A DNA stretch of 64,000 nucleotides from Vibrio sp. 10N.286.49.B3 (GCF_002873395.1 NZ_MCUV01000001.1:434001-498000), one strand, 5' to 3'. Counted from the first letter of the stretch, positions 33,385 through 44,842 are shown. The notes: generated from the sequence alone by a model not told the origin. Numbers and translations: made by a program.

Positions 33385-36195
33385 TTAATCTAGGGTCAGC
33401 GCGTCATCGATTAACGCTTTTTGTTGTTTCAAGTGTACCGACATATAACCAACGGCAGGTGATGCTGAAGCAGGACGCCCTGCATATTTCAGATCAGCCC
33501 CTGTTGGAATTGCGGCACGGAAGTTATGCTGGCTAGAGTACCAAGCACCTTGGTTTTGTGGCTCTTCTTGACACCATACATAATCAACAACATTGGTATA
33601 ACGTTCTATTGCAGCTTCAACTTCTTCTGTCGGGAATGGGTAAATCTGCTCAATACGTACAATAGCAATATCGTCTTGTTCGCTTTTACGTCGCTGATCA
33701 AGTAAGTCGTAATACACCTTGCCCGAACAGAAAACAACGCGTTTGACTTTATCGGTTGGTAAATTATCAACTTCTGGAATAGCAGCTTGGAATGTTCCCG
33801 TTGCCAGCTCTTCTAATGTTGAAGTACATAGAGGATGGCGCAGCAAGGATTTCGGTGACATCACAATCAGCGGACGACGCATAGGGCGCACGACCTGACG
33901 ACGCAGCATATGGTAAACCTGCGCAGGTGTAGACGGAACGACCACTTGCATATTTTGTTCAGCACATAGCTGCAAATAACGTTCTAATCGTGCTGATGAG
34001 TGCTCAGGCCCCTGACCTTCATAGCCGTGTGGAAGTAGCATAGTTAAACCACATAAACGCGCCCACTTTTGCTCACCTGATGATATGAACTGATCAATAA
34101 CAACTTGGGCTCCATTGGCAAAATCACCAAATTGAGCTTCCCACAGCGTTAAACCGCCAGGCTCTGCCGTTGCATAGCCATACTCAAATGCCAGCACTGC
34201 CGCTTCTGATAGAACCGAATCAAAGACTTGGAAAGTACCTTGATTATCATGCACATTAGCCAATGGCATATAAGTACTCGCGTCATTTTGACTATGAAGT
34301 ACTGAATGGCGATGGAAAAACGTTCCGCGACCAGAATCTTGCCCTGAAATACGAATGCGTTTGCCTTCATCAACAATTGTTGCATAGGCCAGTGTTTCAG
34401 CCATACCCCAATCTAGTGGTTTTTCACCGTCCATCATTGATTGGCGATCGTTGTAGAGCTTATTCACACGGCTATGCAGTTTATGGCTCTCTGGATATTG
34501 GCAAACGCTATTACCGAGTGCTCTCAAACGCTCTAAGTCTATTTTATCTGCCCATGCCATATTCCACTCATGGCCAATATAAGGTGACCAATCAACAGAG
34601 TGTAGAGCCATTGGACGCCACTCTTTAACCACAACTTCACCATGATCAAGAGCATCTCGATATTCATTAACCAATTGAGTCGCGGTTTCGATATCAAATT
34701 CATTACGATCGATAAGCACATCGGCATATAGCTTACGCGGTGTAGGATGCTTTTTGATCTTTTGATACATCAAAGGTTGAGTTGCATTAGGCTCATCCGC
34801 TTCGTTATGACCATGACGGCGATAACAAACCAGATCAATCACAACATCACGCTTAAAAGTATTTCGATAATCAAGTGCTATGCGAGCAACAAAAGCAACG
34901 GCTTCTGGATCATCAGCATTAACGTGGAAAATAGGTGCCTGTACCATTTTGGCAATATCGGTACAGTACATCGTCGAACGAGTATCTCTTGGGTTTGATG
35001 TGGTGAAACCAACTTGGTTATTAACAACAATACGAACCGTTCCACCCACACAGAAGCCACGAGCTTGAGACATATTAAACGTCTCTTGTACTACACCCTG
35101 ACCAGAAATGGCTGAATCACCGTGGATAGTTATCGGTAATACACTACTACCGTTTTTATCACCTAAACGGTCTTGGCGCGCTCGTACTGAACCAATAACC
35201 ACAGGGTTGACAATTTCAAGATGAGAAGGGTTAAAAGCAAGGGCTAAATGGACGTTACCACCTGGCGTAGCAAAGTCAGCAGAGAAGCCCTGGTGGTATT
35301 TAACATCACCCGTACCCCATGAGTCATCATGCTTACCAGCAAACTCATCAAATAAATCTTGAGGTTTTTTCCCTAATACATTGACGAGCATATTCAAACG
35401 ACCACGGTGAGCCATTCCAACCACAACCTCGCGCATACCAGTACTACCAGCATGGCGGATTAACTCTTTTGTCATTGGGATTAAGGCATCACCACCTTCA
35501 AGAGAAAAGCGCTTAGCTCCTGGGAATTTCGCACCTAGGTAGCGCTCTAAACCTTCTGCAGCGGTGAGTTCATCAAGAAATGTTTTTTTCTCTTCGAGAT
35601 TAAAGGAAGGTTGACCTGATACAGATTCTAAACGTTGTTGAATCCAACGCTTTTGCTCTGTATTGGTCATGTGCATATATTCTGCACCGATCGAACCGCA
35701 ATAGGTTTGTTTTAGTGCTTGGTATAAATCCCTTAGAACCATGGTCTCTTGACCGATAGCAAGTGACCCTACATTAAAGGTTTCATTAAGATCATCTTCT
35801 GTAAGCGTATGGAACTCTAAGTCGAGATCGGCGACTGGAGCACGCTTCCATAACCCTAAAGGATCTAAATTTGCGGCTTGATGCCCTCGGAAACGATAGG
35901 CATTTATGAGCTGCAGTACTTTTACTTGTTTTGCATCGACATCAGGATCACTAACTTGGACATTGTAATGCTTAGTTTCTTTTGCGAGCCGACGGAAGTA
36001 TTCACGGACACGTGAGTGTGGTTGTTCTACCACTTCTTGAGGTTGCGAAGGCAACTCATCAAAGACACGCTTCCATTCATCACTAACCGAATCAGGATCA
36101 CTAAGATACAATTCGTAGAGTTCTTCTACATACGTTGCATTGGCGCCAGCCAAGTGTGAAGACTCGAGCCATGCCTTCATCACGCCGTTGTGCAT
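33385..36195 (-). CDS. sucA: 2-oxoglutarate dehydrogenase E1 component
   Basis: Thiamine diphosphate-dependent decarboxylase of the complex (936 residues; E. coli 933). It has the N-terminal E2-contact segment around YVEELYELYLSDPDSV, the TPP-binding GDSAISGQGVVQET with NNQVGFTTSNPRDTRST, and the C-terminal transketolase-like half with GRGTFFHRHSVLH. I place the start at ATG 36195, where GGTTAAGGGA precedes it and the MHNGVMKAWLESSHLAGAN beginning is typical of Vibrio. An in-frame extension to 36264 is not supported. Confidence 0.96.
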   Translation of the reverse strand: MHNGVMKAWLESSHLAGANATYVEELYELYLSDPDSVSDEWKRVFDELPSQPQEVVEQPHSRVREYFRRLAKETKHYNVQVSDPDVDAKQVKVLQLINAYRFRGHQAANLDPLGLWKRAPVADLDLEFHTLTEDDLNETFNVGSLAIGQETMVLRDLYQALKQTYCGSIGAEYMHMTNTEQKRWIQQRLESVSGQPSFNLEEKKTFLDELTAAEGLERYLGAKFPGAKRFSLEGGDALIPMTKELIRHAGSTGMREVVVGMAHRGRLNMLVNVLGKKPQDLFDEFAGKHDDSWGTGDVKYHQGFSADFATPGGNVHLALAFNPSHLEIVNPVVIGSVRARQDRLGDKNGSSVLPITIHGDSAISGQGVVQETFNMSQARGFCVGGTVRIVVNNQVGFTTSNPRDTRSTMYCTDIAKMVQAPIFHVNADDPEAVAFVARIALDYRNTFKRDVVIDLVCYRRHGHNEADEPNATQPLMYQKIKKHPTPRKLYADVLIDRNEFDIETATQLVNEYRDALDHGEVVVKEWRPMALHSVDWSPYIGHEWNMAWADKIDLERLRALGNSVCQYPESHKLHSRVNKLYNDRQSMMDGEKPLDWGMAETLAYATIVDEGKRIRISGQDSGRGTFFHRHSVLHSQNDASTYMPLANVHDNQGTFQVFDSVLSEAAVLAFEYGYATAEPGGLTLWEAQFGDFANGAQVVIDQFISSGEQKWARLCGLTMLLPHGYEGQGPEHSSARLERYLQLCAEQNMQVVVPSTPAQVYHMLRRQVVRPMRRPLIVMSPKSLLRHPLCTSTLEELATGTFQAAIPEVDNLPTDKVKRVVFCSGKVYYDLLDQRRKSEQDDIAIVRIEQIYPFPTEEVEAAIERYTNVVDYVWCQEEPQNQGAWYSSQHNFRAAIPTGADLKYAGRPASASPAVGYMSVHLKQQKALIDDALTLD

Positions 36196-36284
36196 ATTTT
36201 CCCTTAACCAGTGGTTTTTCATTCGCTGCAATGATGCTGAGCGAGAAAATGCTGATACTTTCATATCAGCGTATTATTCATATT

Positions 36285-36998
36285 TTAAACAGAGCGACTA
36301 ACCAGCATAGATTTAATATGCCCAATCGCCTTTGTTGGATTCAAACCTTTAGGACAAACACTGACACAATTCATAATGCCATGACAACGAAAAACGCTGA
36401 ATGCATCATCAAGATTTGATAAACGCTCATCGGTTGCAGTGTCCCTACTATCAATTAGCCAACGGTAAGCCGCCAGCAATCCAGCAGGACCTATAAACTT
36501 ATCAGGATTCCACCAAAATGATGGGCATGATGTCGTACAGCATGCACACATAATACATTCATACAGTCCATCGAGGTGTGCCCGCTCCTCCGGTGATTGT
36601 AAATTTTCACGCGCTGGAGGTAGATTACCATCTGAAACTAAAAATGGCTTAACTTTCTCATAATTATCATAGAACTGAGTCATGTCAACAATCAAATCGC
36701 GCACAACAGGCAAACCTGGTAATGGGCGAATGACGACCATGTCTTGAGTTTGTAAATCCGAAAGTGGTGTAATACAAGCCAGACCGTTCTTCCCATTCAT
36801 ATTCAAACCGTCGGAGCCACAAACCCCTTCTCGGCAAGAACGGCGAAACGCTATCGATGGATCAAGCTCTTTTAAGGCAATAAGAGCGTCTAACACCATC
36901 ATATCGGAGCCTTCCTCAACCTCTAAGTCATACTCTTTCATATGTGGCTTTTGATCAATGTCAGGATTGTATCGATACAAAGAGAACTTAACTTTCAT
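36285..36998 (-). CDS. sdhB: Succinate dehydrogenase iron-sulfur subunit
   Basis: Electron-transfer subunit of complex II on the cytoplasmic face of the inner membrane (237 residues). The N-terminal ferredoxin domain has the [2Fe-2S] ligands CREGVCGSDG plus a later Cys. The C-terminal domain has CIMCACCTTSCP and CHGIMNCVSVCPKG for the [4Fe-4S] and [3Fe-4S] clusters. It is 14 bases after sdhA. Confidence 0.97.
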   Translation of the reverse strand: MKVKFSLYRYNPDIDQKPHMKEYDLEVEEGSDMMVLDALIALKELDPSIAFRRSCREGVCGSDGLNMNGKNGLACITPLSDLQTQDMVVIRPLPGLPVVRDLIVDMTQFYDNYEKVKPFLVSDGNLPPARENLQSPEERAHLDGLYECIMCACCTTSCPSFWWNPDKFIGPAGLLAAYRWLIDSRDTATDERLSNLDDAFSVFRCHGIMNCVSVCPKGLNPTKAIGHIKSMLVSRSV

Positions 36999-37012
36999 AG
37001 TGCTTACCTCTC

Positions 37013-38779
37013 CTAGTATGTGCGAGCTTTGGGTGGGAACGCATCACGATACACAGGTTCCATATTGACATTACGCTTCGCCATCATCTCAGTGTCAGGA
37101 TTATAGATAGAATGACATAGCCAATTAGCATCATCACGCTCTGGGAAATCAAAGCGAGCATGTGCTCCACGACTTTCTGTTCGATAATTTGCAGCTATCG
37201 CTGTAGCAAAAGCCGTTTCCATTAAGTTTTCTAACTCTAAGCATTCAATTCGTTGTGTATTGAATTCTTTAGATTTATCAGAAAGGTAAGCATTTTTCAA
37301 ACGTTCACGAATAACTTTTAGTTCTTCTAAACCTTTTGCCATTGCCTCACCTTCACGAAATACCGAAAAATTATTTTGCATACATTGCTGCAAGTCTTTA
37401 CGAATTTGCGCTGGATCTTCCCCACCGGTACTATTTTCCCAGCGATTATAGCGCACCAAGGATTTTTCAATATCAGCATCTGTTGCAGGTTTTGCCTCTG
37501 CTTGCTTTTTCAGTGTCTCACCAAGGTGAAGCCCTGTTGCTCGACCAAAGACCACTAAATCTAATAATGAGTTACCACCTAATCGATTCGCGCCATGCAC
37601 TGATACCGAAGCAATTTCTCCACAAGCAAATAGCCCCTGTATCTCAACATCTAAACCATTTTGATCTTGCTTAATTGCCTGTCCGGAAACCTGAGTCGGT
37701 ACTCCACCCATCATATAATGACAAGTTGGGATCACAGGAATAGGCTCTTTAACAGGATCGACATGCGCAAATGTTCGTGATAATTCACAAACACCAGGTA
37801 GACGCGACTCTAATGTTTCTTGGCCCAAGTGATCGAGCTTCAGTTTAATATGTGGTCCCCACGGCCCATCGCAGCCTCTACCTTCACGGATCTCAATCAT
37901 CATTGAGCGAGCGACAACATCACGACCGGCAAGATCTTTGGCATTCGGGGCATAACGCTCCATAAAGCGCTCACCATCTTTATTCAATAAATAACCACCT
38001 TCACCGCGACACCCTTCCGTTACCAGTACCCCCGCACCTGCTATACCTGTCGGGTGGAATTGCCACATTTCAATATCTTGCATCGGCACACCAGCACGAA
38101 TAGCCATGCCAACACCGTCGCCAGTATTGATATGTGCATTGGTGGTTGAGGCATAAATGCGCCCGGCGCCACCTGTTGCCAATATGGTTGCTTTTGATTT
38201 GAAATAGCAGACTTCACCGGTTTCCATACATAATGCTGTTGTACCTAGAATGGCACCCTCATCATTCTTTACAAGATCAAGGGCATACCACTCAGAAAAA
38301 ATGGTGGTTTTGTGTTTAATATTTTGTTGATAAAGCGTATGTAATAGTGCGTGCCCCGTGCGGTCCGCGGCAGCGGCAGTGCGAGCAGCTTGTTCACCAC
38401 CAAAATTCTTTGATTGACCACCAAATGGACGTTGATAGATAGAGCCATTATCAAAGCGAGAGAAAGGTAAGCCCATCTTTTCTAGCTCAATAACGGATTC
38501 AGGACCATTTTTACACATGTACTCAATCGCATCTTGGTCACCAATATAATCAGAACCTTTAACGGTGTCGTACATATGCTGTTCCCAGTGATCTTCATGG
38601 GCATTACCGAGTGCAACTGTAATCCCCCCTTGCGCTGAAACGGTATGAGAACGAGTTGGAAAAACTTTAGATAACAAGGCACATGAGAGACCTTGCTCTG
38701 AAATTTGTAATGCTGCGCGCATACCTGCACCACCAGCACCAATAACAACTGCATCAAATTCACGAACAGGTATAGTCAC
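37013..38779 (-). CDS. sdhA: Succinate dehydrogenase flavoprotein subunit
   Basis: FAD-containing catalytic subunit oxidising succinate (588 residues, as in E. coli). The dinucleotide fold is [14 protein letters not shown], and the FAD-linking His45 lies in [10 protein letters not shown]. The [17 protein letters not shown] block and catalytic Arg region [11 protein letters not shown] are present. The start is GTG, directly abutting the sdhD stop, so translation is probably coupled. Confidence 0.97.
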   Translation of the reverse strand: MTIPVREFDAVVIGAGGAGMRAALQISEQGLSCALLSKVFPTRSHTVSAQGGITVALGNAHEDHWEQHMYDTVKGSDYIGDQDAIEYMCKNGPESVIELEKMGLPFSRFDNGSIYQRPFGGQSKNFGGEQAARTAAAADRTGHALLHTLYQQNIKHKTTIFSEWYALDLVKNDEGAILGTTALCMETGEVCYFKSKATILATGGAGRIYASTTNAHINTGDGVGMAIRAGVPMQDIEMWQFHPTGIAGAGVLVTEGCRGEGGYLLNKDGERFMERYAPNAKDLAGRDVVARSMMIEIREGRGCDGPWGPHIKLKLDHLGQETLESRLPGVCELSRTFAHVDPVKEPIPVIPTCHYMMGGVPTQVSGQAIKQDQNGLDVEIQGLFACGEIASVSVHGANRLGGNSLLDLVVFGRATGLHLGETLKKQAEAKPATDADIEKSLVRYNRWENSTGGEDPAQIRKDLQQCMQNNFSVFREGEAMAKGLEELKVIRERLKNAYLSDKSKEFNTQRIECLELENLMETAFATAIAANYRTESRGAHARFDFPERDDANWLCHSIYNPDTEMMAKRNVNMEPVYRDAFPPKARTY

Positions 38780-39127
38780 TTAAGCACCCCACAAAATAAA
38801 GAAACCAGAAAATAAATAGCCAAATAAAATCGCAACAACCAAAAGCTGTAAACCACTACGTAACTTGGCACATTTGATGTAATCAGTGAGGACTTGCCAT
38901 AAGCCAATCCAGGCATGAATTAATACTGAGGTCAGTGCTAGCATAGTAAAAGCTTTAGTAAAGATACCGCCAAAGAACTGCGTCCAATCTGCGTAAGAAA
39001 GCGTTCCAGAAAAGGCAAAAAAGCTAATAAGATAAATAGTGTATAGGGTCATAATAATGGCAGTAGCACGAATCAATAAAAAATCGTGAACACCATTACG
39101 CCCAAATGATGAGACGTGATTTACCAT
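38780..39127 (-). CDS. sdhD: Succinate dehydrogenase membrane anchor SdhD
   Basis: Cytochrome b556 anchor subunit with three hydrophobic helices (115 residues, as in E. coli). It has the heme-ligand region [20 protein letters not shown], where His is the heme ligand and Asp-Tyr contributes to the quinone site. It overlaps the end of sdhC by seven bases. Confidence 0.95.
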   Translation of the reverse strand: MVNHVSSFGRNGVHDFLLIRATAIIMTLYTIYLISFFAFSGTLSYADWTQFFGGIFTKAFTMLALTSVLIHAWIGLWQVLTDYIKCAKLRSGLQLLVVAILFGYLFSGFFILWGA

Positions 39128-39513
39128 ACTAAAACCCCTGCTAATAATGAAAGTACACCCGTTGCAATGAAAACAACTTTTGCACTTTTAAGACCAGATT
39201 CAAGTTCCTCGCAATAGCCTAAGTCCATAATTAAGTGACGAATACCACCAGCAATATGGTAAGCCAAGGCTGTCAGGATTCCCCATAAGATAAACTTAAC
39301 AAAAAAGCCATCTACAATATTCTGTGCTTGGATAAAACCATCTTGGGAATGAAGAGAAATAGATAGTAGCCAAAGTAAAATTCCAATTGCGACAAAAGTC
39401 ATCACACCGGAGATGCGGTGTACAATCGATGCAATTGCAGCGATTGGAAAGTGGATTGTCTGTAAATCGAGATTAACAGGTCTTGCCTTTCTTTCTTTCA
39501 CGGGCTTGCTCAC
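39121..39513 (-). CDS. sdhC: Succinate dehydrogenase cytochrome b556 subunit SdhC
   Basis: Membrane anchor of complex II (130 residues) with three helices. It begins [19 protein letters not shown] and carries [11 protein letters not shown] and [15 protein letters not shown], the latter with the heme His. The start is GTG at 39513 with GGAG five bases upstream. It is the first gene of the sdhCDAB-sucABCD series and is divergent from gltA. Confidence 0.95.
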   Translation of the reverse strand: MSKPVKERKARPVNLDLQTIHFPIAAIASIVHRISGVMTFVAIGILLWLLSISLHSQDGFIQAQNIVDGFFVKFILWGILTALAYHIAGGIRHLIMDLGYCEELESGLKSAKVVFIATGVLSLLAGVLVW

Positions 39514-39861
39514 TCAGCTCCATTGAGCATTATTGTTATAAATGAAAGTGCGACAAAAATGACTCTAACGCACTTCTTGAGTTTAAATCTTGCACAAAAC
39601 CATAAAAAACAACATACGCTTAACATTTAGTCCTATACTACTATGCGAAATGTGTAAAACAGCGATGAAATTCAAGCCTAAAAATACGGCTATAATTCTT
39701 TTCTTGCCTTGAGTTTAAAGGTTTCATTCAAGTTTATTTTGTAACTATACGACCGGTAACAATTCTTTACAATTAGCGTAACAAATAATGCCACATAGGA
39801 CGTATTTTTCGCAAAATTAATGTAAAAAATCATAACAAGTGCACACAAAGCTGTAGAAAAA
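39514..39861. promoter_or_regulatory. sdhC-gltA divergent control region (sdh side)
   Basis: AT-rich spacer between two TCA transcription units. On the minus strand TATAGG (39637-39632) could be an sdh -10. Just downstream, TAAATGTTA (39629-39621) matches the end of the ArcA consensus, which would fit anaerobic repression of sdh. These are weak single-sequence matches. Confidence 0.35.
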
Positions 39862-39890
39862 TTGACTTTAGCGCTTAAGATCAGTAAAAA
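39862..39890 (+). promoter_or_regulatory. Putative sigma-70 promoter of gltA
   Basis: TTGACT (39862-39867), a 17-base spacer and TAAAAA (39885-39890) form a reasonable promoter, giving a leader of about 47 bases before the gltA ATG, which has AAAGGAG upstream. Confidence 0.5.
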
Positions 39891-39944
39891 ATGTCAGCAT
39901 AAACATCCTGGATGGATATAAAACTATAAACAAAGGAGATTGTT

Positions 39945-41234
39945 ATGGCGGATAAGAAAGCGACCCTTCATATCGAAGGTCAAGCACCAATTGAGCTAGC
40001 AATTACAGAAGGAATACTCGGTACTCCAGTAATTGATGTTCGTAAATTGGGTTCAAACGGCTATTTTACATTTGACCCTGGTTTTCTTGCCACTGCATCT
40101 TGTGAGTCTCAAATCACTTTCATTGATGGTGATAAAGGCATCCTGCTCCACCGTGGGTACCCAATTGATCAACTTGCGAATAATGCCGACTATTTAGAGG
40201 TGTGCTACATCCTTTTAAATGGTCAAGCACCAACTCGAGATGAATACGAAGACTTTAAACAAATAGTCACGCGCCACACTATGGTGCATGAACAAATTGC
40301 TAGCTTTTTCCACGGTTTCCGCCGTGATGCTCACCCTATGGCTGTCATGTGTGGTGTTGTTGGCGCTCTCGCTGCGTTTTATCATGACTCTCTTGATATC
40401 AACAACGATGTTCACCGTGAAATAACAGCCTACCGTTTATTATCTAAAATGCCGACTTTGGCAGCGATGTGTTATAAATATTCGATTGGGCAACCTTTCA
40501 TTTATCCACGCAATGAACTTAGCTATGCAGAAAACTTCCTGCACATGATGTTTGCTAACCCATGTGAAGAGTATGATGTAAACCCTATTGTTTCTCGTGC
40601 TATGGATAAGATTTTCACTCTGCATGCAGATCATGAGCAAAACGCATCGACGTCAACGGTTCGTCTTGCTGGTTCATCAGGCGCTAACCCGTTTGCTTGT
40701 ATCGCTGCTGGTATTGCTTCTTTATGGGGACCTGCGCATGGGGGTGCTAATGAAGCATGTCTGCGTATGTTGGAAGAGATCGGTACTGTCGATAAAATTG
40801 AAGAGTATGTCGCACGAGCAAAAGATAAGGATGATCCATTCCGCTTAATGGGCTTTGGGCACCGTGTTTATAAAAACTACGACCCACGAGCGACGGTAAT
40901 GCGTGAAGCTTGTCATGATGTACTTAAAGAGTTAAATATCCAAGATCCACTGCTTGATGTTGCCATGGAACTTGAGCGTATTGCTTTATCTGACGAATAT
41001 TTTGTTTCGAAGAAGCTTTACCCTAATGTCGATTTCTATTCTGGTATTATCTTGAAAGCTATCGGTATCCCTGTATCTATGTTTACCGTAATTTTTGCCA
41101 TGTCACGCACTATTGGCTGGATTGCGCATTGGAATGAGATGCATCAAGATCCAACAAATCGTATTGGTCGCCCTCGTCAGCTTTATACTGGTGAAGAGCA
41201 ACGTCCATTCAAACCACTTCATGAACGTGAATAG
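39945..41234 (+). CDS. gltA: Citrate synthase
   Basis: Hexameric, type II citrate synthase (429 residues; E. coli 427) joining acetyl-CoA and oxaloacetate at entry to the TCA cycle. It has the N-terminal domain typical of NADH-sensitive enzymes, [32 protein letters not shown] active-site helix region with its His, and the second catalytic His in [14 protein letters not shown]. It is divergent from sdhCDAB, as in E. coli. Confidence 0.97.
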   Translation: MADKKATLHIEGQAPIELAITEGILGTPVIDVRKLGSNGYFTFDPGFLATASCESQITFIDGDKGILLHRGYPIDQLANNADYLEVCYILLNGQAPTRDEYEDFKQIVTRHTMVHEQIASFFHGFRRDAHPMAVMCGVVGALAAFYHDSLDINNDVHREITAYRLLSKMPTLAAMCYKYSIGQPFIYPRNELSYAENFLHMMFANPCEEYDVNPIVSRAMDKIFTLHADHEQNASTSTVRLAGSSGANPFACIAAGIASLWGPAHGGANEACLRMLEEIGTVDKIEEYVARAKDKDDPFRLMGFGHRVYKNYDPRATVMREACHDVLKELNIQDPLLDVAMELERIALSDEYFVSKKLYPNVDFYSGIILKAIGIPVSMFTVIFAMSRTIGWIAHWNEMHQDPTNRIGRPRQLYTGEEQRPFKPLHERE

Positions 41235-41288
41235 TCTTTTGATTATCAAATAGCTGTCTCGTCCTAAAATAGATAGCATAAAAAAACA

Positions 41289-41319
41289 AAAGGCAGCCTT
41301 CATAAAAGCTGCCTTTTTT
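41289..41319 (+). terminator. Terminator of gltA
   Basis: Stem AAAGGCAGC/GCTGCCTTT (41289-41297 and 41308-41316) is followed by T. A-rich sequence on the left allows use by the convergent Nif3-like gene too. Confidence 0.88.
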
Positions 41320-41381
41320 ATTGAGTCCATTTGCATCAATATAGGGGAATCCCACTAACTGATAGCCGTTATTTATATTGG

Positions 41382-42143
41382 CTATACCGGATTATCAATA
41401 TCGATAAATTCAACGTCAAATCCATACTCTTTAGCCAACCACTCACCTAGCGCTTTAACACCATAACGTTCTGTTGCATGATGACCAGCTGAGAAATAAT
41501 GAATATCTTGCTCACGTGCGCTATAAGTTGTACGTTCCGATATTTCACCAGATATAAAAGCATCCAAGCCTTCTTTTGCGGCTAAATCAATATAATCCTG
41601 ACCACCACCCGTACACCAACCAACGGTTTGAATTGGTTTATCCCTATTCTCTGGCGCAATATGCAGAGCACTACGCTGTAAAACAGAGCTTAAACGATCA
41701 CTAAGTTGTTGACCGGTTAAAGGGCTTGAAAAACGCCCGTGCATCGCTACAGACTGCGGATGACCTTCTAGACCACCAATGACTTCAATATCAAGCAATT
41801 GAGCCAACTGAGCGTTGTTACCGAGCTCTGGATGGATGTCTAATGGAAGGTGGTATGCAAGAAGATTAATATCATTTTGAATCAGTGCCTTAATTCGCTT
41901 TCCTTTCATGCCACAAATCGACTCGGTTTCCCCTTTCCAGAAGAAACCATGATGGACCAATAAGGCATCAGCTTTAAGTTCTATCGCTTTATCAATCAAT
42001 GCTTGGGAAGCCGTCACACCGGTGACAATTCGCTTAATATTATCGCGACCTTCCACTTGCAATCCATTCGGGCAATAGTCTTTAATTAGATGAGGGGATA
42101 ACTTTTGGTTTAATACTTGCTCTAGCTGTAATGTCTTCATCAT
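41382..42143 (-). CDS. ybgI: Nif3-like metal-dependent protein YbgI
   Basis: NIF3/DUF34 family protein (253 residues; E. coli YbgI 247), a toroidal hexamer with a dinuclear metal site. In some organisms the family is annotated as GTP cyclohydrolase type 1, but its real role is unsettled. Conserved are CPNGLQVEG, ADALLVHHGFFWKGE with the metal-binding His pair, and AGHHATERYGVKAL near the C-terminus. ATG 42143 has AGG five bases upstream. A GTG two codons earlier is possible. Confidence 0.92.
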   Translation of the reverse strand: MMKTLQLEQVLNQKLSPHLIKDYCPNGLQVEGRDNIKRIVTGVTASQALIDKAIELKADALLVHHGFFWKGETESICGMKGKRIKALIQNDINLLAYHLPLDIHPELGNNAQLAQLLDIEVIGGLEGHPQSVAMHGRFSSPLTGQQLSDRLSSVLQRSALHIAPENRDKPIQTVGWCTGGGQDYIDLAAKEGLDAFISGEISERTTYSAREQDIHYFSAGHHATERYGVKALGEWLAKEYGFDVEFIDIDNPV

Positions 42144-42227
42144 TAACACCTAATATGTTGATATAGAACTAAGGGTATTCTCGGCACTATGTCATTTTAA
42201 TATACTGAAATCAAATGAGAGGATGAT

Positions 42228-42977
42228 ATGAATCAGTATCAAATGCTGTCTCAATGGGTTTTAGATACGCCTAGTCTATTTATCTCTGATGAGCCAATTG
42301 TTAACGGTTTTCCTCATCACCAATCCTTGCCATTCCCGAGCGTTGAATATCAAGGAAACTCCCGATTAGGTTTTCTATATCAAGATGTTTGTGCCAAGCT
42401 TTTTACTCACCATGACCACTCTATTTTAGCCGAAGAAATTCAAATACATGACAATAAGAAAACACTTGGTGCTATCGATTTTATTTTACACAATCAACGA
42501 GCAGACCAATTAGAGCATTGGGAAGTCGCCATTAAGTTTTATCTTCTTTATCACGGCCAGTGGTTTGGACCAAATGCCCATGACCGATTAGATAAAAAGC
42601 TTAACCATATGCTTACCCATCAATTAGCCATGTCTCACTCGATTAGCTTTCAGCAGCAATACCCACAATGGTCCAACCTTGAAGCTAAATTATTAATGCA
42701 GGGGCGTTTGTACTGTAATCCTTTTCTAAACGAGGAGATCCCTAGCACATGCTTAGGCGTCACGATCAATCCTCTGCGCATGAATGGCTACTGGTGCTTT
42801 GCACATCAACAGCACCTTATTAATCAACCATTATATCAACTAAGCAAACCCGAGTGGATTATCGGTAAGTCCATTCAGGCCACTTTAGCTAGCCCAGTTA
42901 AAGATAGATTTATCCATGCACAAACCTTATCAGGAGAGTTTTGGTTTATTGTCCCAGATACATGGCCTAATGTTTAA
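42228..42977 (+). CDS. DUF1853 family protein
   Basis: Conserved protein of unknown function (249 residues), soluble, with no signal peptide. Conserved-looking segments are GFLYQDVCAKLF, LGAIDFILHN and HWEVAIKFYLLYHGQWFGPN. The order of acidic and Lys residues (Asp84, Glu99, Lys103) recalls PD-(D/E)XK nuclease-like folds, though the Glu-Lys spacing is not canonical. It is divergent from ybgI and convergent with pgm. The family name is from recognition of the sequence pattern. Confidence 0.75.
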   Translation: MNQYQMLSQWVLDTPSLFISDEPIVNGFPHHQSLPFPSVEYQGNSRLGFLYQDVCAKLFTHHDHSILAEEIQIHDNKKTLGAIDFILHNQRADQLEHWEVAIKFYLLYHGQWFGPNAHDRLDKKLNHMLTHQLAMSHSISFQQQYPQWSNLEAKLLMQGRLYCNPFLNEEIPSTCLGVTINPLRMNGYWCFAHQQHLINQPLYQLSKPEWIIGKSIQATLASPVKDRFIHAQTLSGEFWFIVPDTWPNV

Positions 42978-43043
42978 TACCCCTAATTTTTAATATCAGG
43001 GATCAGGGATGTAATTATCAAATTTCAGTACGCTGACAATAGA

Positions 43044-43077
43044 GATAAAAAAAGGAACCATTCGGCTCCTTTTTATC
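43044..43077 (-). terminator. Bidirectional terminator between the DUF1853 gene and pgm
   Basis: An inverted repeat from GATAAAAA to TTTTTATC encloses a GGA/TCC stem with one internal mismatch and an ATTC loop. T runs occur on both strands. Confidence 0.85.
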
Positions 43078-43099
43078 TTCTCAATAAATAAACTAGCGC

Positions 43100-44746
43100 T
43101 TATAAACCAGCGTCAGCAAATACTTGATTAACAATATCTTGTGCTTCCGCTTCAATTAACTTCAGATGTTCAGTGCCTTTAAAGCTTTCACAATAAATTT
43201 TGTAAACATCTTCTGTTCCTGATGGGCGAGCAGCAAACCAACCATTTTCAGTTGTTACTTTCAGACCACCAATCGCAGCACCATTACCTGGAGCATGAGT
43301 CAAACGAGCAGTGATAGCTTCACCAGCTAGGGTTTGCGCTGAAACCATCTCTGGTGACAGTTTAGATAATACCGACTTTTGAGCACCGTTCGCTACCGCT
43401 TGGATACGGTTGTAAGCTGATTCACCGTGCTTAGCCGCTAACTCTTCATAATACTCTTGCGGGTTCTTACCTGTTACAGCCGTAATTTCAGCGGCAAGTA
43501 GACATAAGATAATACCATCTTTATCTGTCGACCAAGGCGTTCCATCTTTACGTAAGAAAGAAGCACCAGCACTCTCTTCACCACCGAAGCCAAATGAACC
43601 GTTATACAGACCATCAACAAACCATTTAAAGCCCACTGGCACTTCGCATAGTTCACGACCTAGATCAGCAACCACGCGGTCAATTAGAGCACTTGATACC
43701 AGTGTTTTACCAACAGCAACCTCTTTACCCCAGCCTTCACGGTGGCGGTATAGGTAATCAATACAAACAGCGAGGAAGTGGTTTGGATTCATTAAGCCTT
43801 TTGGAGTAACGATACCATGACGGTCATAATCAGGATCATTACCAAAAGCAAGATCGTAGTTATCTTTAAGACCCAATAAGCCCGACATTGAATAAGGCGA
43901 TGAACAATCCATACGGATCGCGCCATCTTTATCTAATGACATAAATTGGAATGATGGATCAATCGCTTCACTTACTAGCGTTAGATCTAAGTTGAATGCT
44001 TTACCAATTTGACGCCAGTAATCGATGCCAGAACCACCAAGAGGATCAACACCTAATTTTAGTTTTGCTTTTTGGATCGCTTCAATATCAATAACATTAA
44101 CTAAATCTTCGATATATGGAGCGACAAGATCAACTTCTTTAAATAAAGGAGATAAACGTGCTTGTGCAATAGGTAAACGCTTAACACCTTGCATCTCTTC
44201 AGCAATAATAACGTTAGCACGATCTTGGATAGCTTGCGTTAGTTCACCTTCAGCAGGGCCACCGTGAGTTGGGTTGTATTTAATACCGCCATCTTGAGGT
44301 GGATTGTGTGATGGAGTAATAACAACGCCATCTGCTTTTTCATCATGCTTACGATTAAAATTTAAAATAGCATGAGAGATCCCAGGTGTTGGAGTAAAGC
44401 CATTATCTTCTTGCATAATAACTTCCACACCATTGGCAATAAATACCTCAATGGCACTTGATAAAGCTGGCTCTGATAGAGCATGCGTATCTTTACCCAA
44501 GAACAGCGGACCTTTTGTTCCTTTTTCTGCACGTACTTCCGCAATCGCTTGAGCAATAGCTAAGATATGGTTTTCATTAAATGAACCTTTATCTGCTGTG
44601 CCACGGTGCCCTGAAGTACCAAATAATACTTTTTGATCAGCATTATTTGCATCAGGTTGAATCAAAAAATAATTCGCAACTAAAGCCGGTATGTTATGCA
44701 AATCTTCTTGCAGGGCTTTTTGTCCCGCACGAGGGTGTATAGCCAT
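43100..44746 (-). CDS. pgm: Phosphoglucomutase
   Basis: Interconverts glucose-1-phosphate and glucose-6-phosphate (548 residues; E. coli 546). The phosphoserine is Ser146 in VITPSHNPP. Metal-binding DPDYDRHG and sugar-binding [10 protein letters not shown] are present, and the phosphate loop RPSGTED is near the C-terminus. ATG 44746, preceded by AAGGATG, gives the family start MAIHPRAGQ; 11 extra codons upstream are not supported. It lies downstream of seqA, as in E. coli, but behind a terminator-like hairpin. Confidence 0.97.
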   Translation of the reverse strand: MAIHPRAGQKALQEDLHNIPALVANYFLIQPDANNADQKVLFGTSGHRGTADKGSFNENHILAIAQAIAEVRAEKGTKGPLFLGKDTHALSEPALSSAIEVFIANGVEVIMQEDNGFTPTPGISHAILNFNRKHDEKADGVVITPSHNPPQDGGIKYNPTHGGPAEGELTQAIQDRANVIIAEEMQGVKRLPIAQARLSPLFKEVDLVAPYIEDLVNVIDIEAIQKAKLKLGVDPLGGSGIDYWRQIGKAFNLDLTLVSEAIDPSFQFMSLDKDGAIRMDCSSPYSMSGLLGLKDNYDLAFGNDPDYDRHGIVTPKGLMNPNHFLAVCIDYLYRHREGWGKEVAVGKTLVSSALIDRVVADLGRELCEVPVGFKWFVDGLYNGSFGFGGEESAGASFLRKDGTPWSTDKDGIILCLLAAEITAVTGKNPQEYYEELAAKHGESAYNRIQAVANGAQKSVLSKLSPEMVSAQTLAGEAITARLTHAPGNGAAIGGLKVTTENGWFAARPSGTEDVYKIYCESFKGTEHLKLIEAEAQDIVNQVFADAGL

Positions 44747-44780
44747 TATGTGACATCCTTTTTTATATAAAATAACCAAA

Positions 44781-44829
44781 ACAAAAAAAGCCTCATAATA
44801 ACGTGGTTTAATCGTTAACTATGAGGCTT
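44781..44829 (-). terminator. Terminator or attenuator between seqA and pgm
   Basis: AAGCCTCATA/TATGAGGCTT (44788-44797 and 44820-44829) is followed on the minus strand by seven T. It would end seqA transcripts or let some readthrough into pgm. Confidence 0.82.
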
Positions 44830-44842
44830 AAATCAGATTTCT

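Noticed and set aside
36196..36264. 23-residue N-terminal extension of SucA
   Set aside because: The ATG at 36195 has a better ribosome-binding site and matches known SucA starts.
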